A stretch of DNA of 64,000 nucleotides from Tubulanus polymorphus (Eukaryota > Nemertea > Palaeonemertea > Tubulaniformes > Tubulanidae). Numbering within the stretch: the stretch's first letter is position 1; each line of letters opens with the position of its first letter. A program made the translations under genes and the position numbers. The notes beneath the pieces are model-generated. The model did not search any database and was not told where the DNA came from. It saw only the letters and a list, made by a program, of their open reading frames with translations. The DNA is taken from assembly GCF_964204645.1 (NCBI RefSeq), contig NC_134028.1:3012501-3076500 (forward strand). Direction: 5' to 3'. Of the stretch, positions 58,883 to 64,000 are shown one piece after another.

Positions 58883-59578
58883 GATTATTGCAGTTTACAA
58901 AAGTGACACGACCGCTGCGGAGAAACGAGGTATCATTTTTTAGCCTAACAGAATAACGATATATAATATATGTACCCCAATGTATCTCTATACGAAATTT
59001 GGCGGAATATACTTTTGCCACCGAAAACGACTGTCAAACATCATTCAATAAATAAACTGGAATATCGGGAAATGTTTTTAACTAGTTCAATGACGTTGGA
59101 CAAAAAGTAACGTTGCTGGTGCCTTTTAAATGGGTTTTAGTAATTTGTTTTTTGTTGTGATCGAACACGATGAAATCAAAAAGGAGTCAGCTGTACCAGA
59201 ATGCATTCTTCTGCATCTCGGGAAAGTTTTAAGTGTCAGATTGTCTTTTGATGATAACTTGAGTTCATAGCTTATAGAAGATTGTCTTGATAAGTTGATG
59301 ATCTAACATAATAATCAAACCATTTGAATTTCGCGGGGTAAGTTACAAGAGCAGAGGCTTTCCACCAAGTAGACTGGTTGCCTGTCCAATTTTGCATTCG
59401 CAGATGAACACCAGCAACCAGTCTATTCGCCAACCACCAAACTCGTCGCAGGAAGCTGGAGGCAGCACTGTACGGTCCCCAAGCGGCATTTCTGTGAACT
59501 AATGTAATACTGCGGGCTAGTGTCGGTAACCAGTCTAGATTTGCTGCTGAGAACTGAGGCAGGCGAGTTATTTACAAA
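58883..59578 (+). other. Spacer with transporter 3' end and NDUFA6 upstream region
   Basis: Two overlapping AATAAA signals (59047-59056) probably end the transporter mRNA. Two CTGGTTGCC / GGTAACCAG-like words around 59370-59540 suggest another degenerate foldback element. The NDUFA6 promoter should lie in the last 200 bp; no core motif is evident. Confidence 0.4.
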
Positions 59579-60446
59579 ATGGCGTCGAGCGCAGCCTCTG
59601 CTTTGAGGCAGGGAGTAAAGCAAGTTAAACCCATACTTTCCACGAATAAAGAAGATGCTAGACGTCGGGTTTTAAATCTGTATAAAGCTTGGTATCGACA
59701 GATTCCATATGTCGGTATGTATTTTGCGAACTGTCCATCGAGAGTAAAGCTATGCCTTGCTGATCAACTGTCAATTCAAATTAATTTTATTTTTATTTCG
59801 TTCGGGAGTGGACAGGTCAAATGCTGTGAATCAATGGTTGCCATTCTACTATAAGAGAATATGTCGCTATATTTTCAGTAATGGAATATGACGTACCAAT
59901 TACTGTTCAAATGGGTCGCGATAAAATCAGAGCAGAATTTGAAAAGAATCGCCATGTCACTGATATGCGAAATATAGACCTATTGGTAATCAAGGTAAGG
60001 GAGAAAAATGACAGTTTACAATTTTGAAAGTCTTAGCGAAAATTGAGTAGACCCACAGCCAGTTGAACATGAGCATTTTCAAGCGCCTTAAATTCAAAAG
60101 GGGCTGGTTCATACTAATCAGGCTAACTGCGGGCCGGGTTTTGTACTGCGGCAGTCTTGTGATACCATAAGGTTGGATTCATTGCTGAGAGGGACTGTGT
60201 AGGCCCTTTTCATAGCCTAGCCCCTTAGTTAAACAGGATGATCGAGTACTCAGTCGCAGTCTGTATCTAGTTGTTACATATTTTTAATTGAACGTTTGAT
60301 CCTTTCCAATTCAGGGACAAATGGATCTTGTCGAAACGAAAGAAATCTGGAAGCAGAAACACCACATCATGACTTTCTTCAAGGAGTCGCAGAAACCCAG
60401 GCCTTCCGATTTCCTATCGAAATTTTATGACGGACATGAAAATTAG
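59579..60446 (+). CDS. NDUFA6: NADH dehydrogenase 1 alpha subcomplex subunit 6 (LYR family)
   Basis: Coding exons are 59579-59714, 59879-59994 and 60315-60446 (TAG), encoding 127 aa (human about 128). NDUFA6 (B14) is an LYR-fold accessory subunit that holds the acyl carrier protein on the matrix arm of complex I. What I see: [19 protein letters not shown], with LYK in place of the usual [43 protein letters not shown]; and the ending [17 protein letters not shown]. The arginine-rich and phenylalanine features of the LYR helix bundle are otherwise kept. A poly(A) signal is at 60774-60779. It is convergent with TELO2. Confidence 0.95.
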
Positions 60447-60882
60447 CGGCAGAATAGAATTATTAGAACTTTTTCAGTAAAAATTCTGTAAATACTTTAT
60501 CTTAGATCGAATTCAAGCTCTATAAATGCATTGTCGAAAGTCCCTGAGTAGCGTAGTACATGGAACATCATAAATCTCAATCGATTTAGAAAATATCAAA
60601 AGTTATTTATTTGAACCACAATGAGAATTGACTAGGACATTATTGTTGTAATTGAGAAACGTATTGAAAGCTATGTCATCGTGCTTCTGTCATCATCTGC
60701 GAGGCTTTCGTAAATTCCTGAAATGAAACATTATTTATAGAGATAACAGCGTGCTGTAGTGAAATGTTGTGTGAATAAAATAATTGTTATTATTAAATGA
60801 TATCTTGAATTAGAGGCATTTAATTCTTTTAAGAATCCGGTTTTTGAAGACCAAGATTTGTGGTTACGTGAGGATGATCCGG
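60447..60882. terminator. Convergent 3' ends of NDUFA6 and TELO2
   Basis: NDUFA6 uses AATAAA at 60774-60779 (+). For TELO2 on the minus strand, the first canonical AATAAA is at 60611-60606, which would make the two 3'UTRs overlap by about 200 bp. A variant ATTAAA near 60824-60819 would avoid the overlap. Confidence 0.5.
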
Positions 60883-63800
60883 TTAATTTACCTCTTTAAG
60901 TGCGCTTTCTAAGAGACAAAGTGCTTGAATAGCTAACTTCTTGCTCTCCGTATCTGGATCTTTCTCGATGACGTATTCCATCCACGCTTTGACCTCGGTG
61001 ATTTCCGCTTGTAGTTCGGACATGAACAAAAATCCCGGTAGCGACAAAATGACCATCGACGTAGCAAACAAAGCACCACGTCTGACAAAACTGAAATGAT
61101 AAACAAGTATTTGATACTTCTCATACGACACCTGCGGTCAGTACAGGGTCCCTACAACTCCTTGAAAACTCCTTGATTTTTGAATATATTTTTCAAGGTC
61201 CTTGAAAATCCTTTAATTTTGAGAAATATCCATACACTCCTTAAATTCTGGGAAAGTCCTATTAAAAATTTTCAAAAGGTCCTTTTCAGAAGACAGTATA
61301 TTCTATTATTCTTCATTGTGTGACTTGTGAGTGAAAGTTGTTTCACTTTGAGATTTAAAACATTTAAACATGTAAAACCAAAACGGCACACACAACAACT
61401 GATCAAAATTTGAGAAAAACATGGATTTTGTTTTTGAATTTTCGACTTTTTTTCCATTTATATGAACGCGAAAACCTCCTTGAATTTTGAAAATTACTCC
61501 TTGAAAATTCCTTGAAAAGTTCTTGAATTCTGGATACCAGGAATTGTAGGAACCTTGCAGTAATGATATGAAATGAGTTTATGGTACCAGTACATACCAG
61601 TCCGAATGAAATCTGATGACCCATATAAAATGTAACAACGTTGAAGCCATTTTCATCGCAACCTGAAATGTAAATACATGTAGAATGTGGTGATTATCAC
61701 TTTACGTAGAGTGGAATCTGGTTATAACAAAAACGTGATATTAGAATTTAGTCTAAGTATCACAGTTTAGTTAGTTTCATACTGGTATTACAAACTAATT
61801 GGTCTTCACAAACAGATATTCAGAGACAGTTGGTGGAAGATAACAACTGGTGGGTAAACTAGTAACTATGAACTTTAAATTGTCACTTAGTGCAACTATC
61901 CACTCAAACTGACTTTCAAACAACTGGCCCCTGGTCTCCAGGTCGTTACAAGGTTCCAATCATCAATCTATATTGAATTTACAGTGACTTACGGGACAAT
62001 GTAAAGCTGCATACATAATAACGCCCAGTGTATAGAGTAACCGACTCAAAACCAATGAATCTTCACCAAGCAATCTCAATGTGTTCTCTTGTCTGAAATA
62101 CAGGGTTAAACTGAATACACATCCAAAACTCATCAGCTCCACAGTTGTGGATTAATATCCACTTATTTTCACGGATCCACTCATTTCAAATACCTGTCAA
62201 AATGCAACATTAACGGGAAGAAGAAATTCCCAGCGACTGAAGCAAACTTGTTCTTCACCAGTTCTACATCAGGTTTAACCCTCCCTTTGCCGAACCGTCG
62301 AGTTTTGCTTTCAATACGTTTCTGCACGACATCCCTCCACGATTCCTCTTCATCTCGCGATGATTTTGTGATGACTTTAATAAGTGGAGCATTACATGTA
62401 CCAGCAGTGTCATTCAATGTCGAAGGTTTTGATAATTCCTTTGCTGAAGCCGCCAAGACCTACATCAAATATTCAAATAGTGTATTGTCTAAGAATTTCA
62501 AATATAAAGTCTTGTTTTAAGGTAAACTGTACCTCCAGAATGTCCAACCGCTGCTTGATATTATAGTTCCTTTCATAGAATTCATGTGTTAGGTAATTCG
62601 CTGCCTAAAGATTGAAGTTTCTTTCATGAAAAACATGTCCATCGAAAAAAGGTGCACACATACAGTTTACAACATCGTTACCTTGACTGGACATGTCACC
62701 GTTAACGCGACCAATGCATTCCTTCGTAACGATGAGAATTCGGTAGTGTTGAAATTATCGTTTAAATGCAACAAAATCTTTGCGAATTCTTCAGCGATCT
62801 GAAAACACAGACACAATAATTATTTCTAAAATCATTGTATAGTAAAATCATCTGAACCAAATTTGTATACCTCGTCTATATTCGTGTTGGCGTTTCTAAT
62901 GAGATCTTCAGCAGAACTTAAGCATAACTCCACACGGTCTGGGTCATCAGTACTCAGAAATCCTGTCAAAATCAGAATGAATCAGTTAGTAACAAATTCA
63001 CAAATGCAGCGATAAATATATGTGGGTTTTTGTGCTTGTTACCTTCCATGCAGTCTCGAATGTAATAAGGCTTTTTCACTTTTGAAACTGGTACATCGTG
63101 GGACATGTCATAAGGCTGAAGATCATCATCACTGCAACAGAATTATATTCAACTCCTTCACTCTAGGAGAATCATAGTATACACAAGTGTATAAATGAAT
63201 AAATCTGGAACGAATAATAACACACCTGTCTAAATCAGATTCTTCATTTTCGGAACAAGTGAAACCTTGTTTCTTGTTTTCGTCACTTGTTTCTTGTTTG
63301 CCAACTTTATGCAAGTCTTTGTCTTCTATGGTCATATCATGAAGATCCCTGTTAGCAATGAATCAGCTGAGTACCGGTATATTCAACAAAACCTTTAACA
63401 CGTAGCGGGTGTAGCATATTTGGTGTAATGATTGATACCTTCGTAGTTGAACACAGTCTGGACGCGTTGGTTTGACGAGTAATTTCACTAATTCATCAAT
63501 TTCAGCAGTTTTTTCTACCTGAAATAAAATTATAATAACTTTATTTTGCCTCGAATTACATCACGATTATATATACAAAATTATGTAAAAGAATACAAGG
63601 GAGTTATATATAAGTGTGATTATGGACACATAGACTAGGGTCTAAAATGAAAGGTCGGAAATATCATCGATAATGCATGTGTATTGAGGAGTCAAATAAT
63701 GGAACGACTAGGAATGATCTTACCTCGAATTCTAGTTTATGGCCTTGAGGATCGACTGAAACAATCAGATGTTTACCAATAAACATTCCCAGCAGGCGAA

Positions 63801-64000
63801 TTTGAGGTACAGAACTTTCTAAATGTGGCTGTACACCTTCTAAAACTTTACTCATCACATCTGAAACAGTTTGAATTACTGATACATATTTCCTAATTTA
63901 TTCATATCACAGAGATTAATTATGATTTAATTTACCGTCTTTATATTGTTTTAACTGCTGTTCATCCATGAACGATACGCAGACAAGAATCGCTTTAGTG
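60883..64000 (-). CDS. TELO2: Telomere maintenance protein TELO2 (Tel2), C-terminal part
   Basis: Exons on the minus strand are >64000-63936, 63860-63724, 63518-63439, 63348-63226, 63131-63043, 62962-62871, 62798-62682, 62604-62533, 62459-62194, 62092-61993, 61662-61598 and 61090-60883 (TAA), about 470 codons in one frame; the 5' end is outside the window. TELO2, with TTI1 and TTI2, forms the TTT co-chaperone complex that stabilises PIKK kinases (mTOR, ATM, ATR, DNA-PKcs, SMG1). What I see: VQPHLESSVPQIRLLGMFIG, LQPYDMSHD, PYYIRDCMEG, LLHLNDNFNTTEFSSLRRNA, YLTHEFYERNYNIKQRLDIL, the core KRIESKTRRFGKGRVK with FASVAGNFFFPLMLHFDR, and the ending EKDPDTESKKLAIQALCLLE. An acidic Ser/Glu/Asp-rich segment (63226-63348) lies where CK2 phosphorylates human TELO2 to bind the R2TP complex. 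Confidence 0.93.
61147..61554. mobile_element. TCCTTGAAAA-type element with short inverted ends in TELO2 intron
   Basis: Begins GGTCCCTACAA and ends TTGTAGGAACC (11-bp inverted ends, one mismatch), with many CTCCTTGAAAA/TTCCTTGAAAAG words inside. The open frames within are not a protein. It fills most of the 507-bp last intron of TELO2. Confidence 0.65.

Overview
This window is nuclear DNA of an animal, probably a lophotrochozoan such as a mollusc or a relative. The genes have canonical GT-AG introns, AATAAA poly(A) signals, a 5'TOP ribosomal-protein promoter and metazoan-specific families. Introns and spacers are AT-rich and hold short hairpin MITEs and tRNA-like fragments. The phylum is an inference; nothing here fixes it. 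All gene models below were spliced by eye, and the reading phase was checked across every junction.

Layout: (1) 1-1763 (+) is the 3' part of SLC25A38, the mitochondrial glycine carrier. (2) 3165-4554 (-) is NDUFB10, a complex I subunit, divergent from (3) YKT6 (5402-7349, +), a prenylated R-SNARE with a ~1.5 kb 3'UTR. (4) 9064-12387 (+) is RPL3, complete, with a start codon isolated in exon 1 and five C/D-box snoRNAs in its introns. (5) 12.5-17.6 kb has no recognisable gene. (6) 17646-51618 (+) is one very large gene of 28 coding exons (2,950 aa), the single-copy-type orthologue of vertebrate TNRC18/BAHCC1 and fly winged eye. It ends in a Tudor-like module and a BAH histone-reader domain, and its 3'UTR may run to about 56.7 kb. 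(7) 57088-58545 (+) is an intronless SLC18-like MFS transporter. (8) 59579-60446 (+) is NDUFA6. (9) 60883 to beyond 64000 (-) is the C-terminal part of TELO2, convergent with NDUFA6.

The genes do not form a pathway. Three are mitochondrial (SLC25A38, NDUFB10, NDUFA6), but their proximity is probably chance. The one tightly integrated unit is RPL3 with its snoRNAs. One related pair (introns 2 and 4) matches SNORD83 and predicts the 18S methylation known in human as Am468. A second related pair (intron 6) has two guides that together cover about 20 contiguous nucleotides of 28S rRNA. A single snoRNA in intron 5 also has a 28S match.

The introns of the TNRC18-like gene are a repeat reservoir: a 17-bp minisatellite, a near-perfect 61-bp tandem array, a piggyBac-type MITE with a related empty site 1 kb away, a hairpin MITE, two diverged copies of one ~300-bp segment, and a four-copy dispersed repeat. 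I found no bacterial-type system, no CRISPR array, no intact tRNA or rRNA gene and no viral gene.
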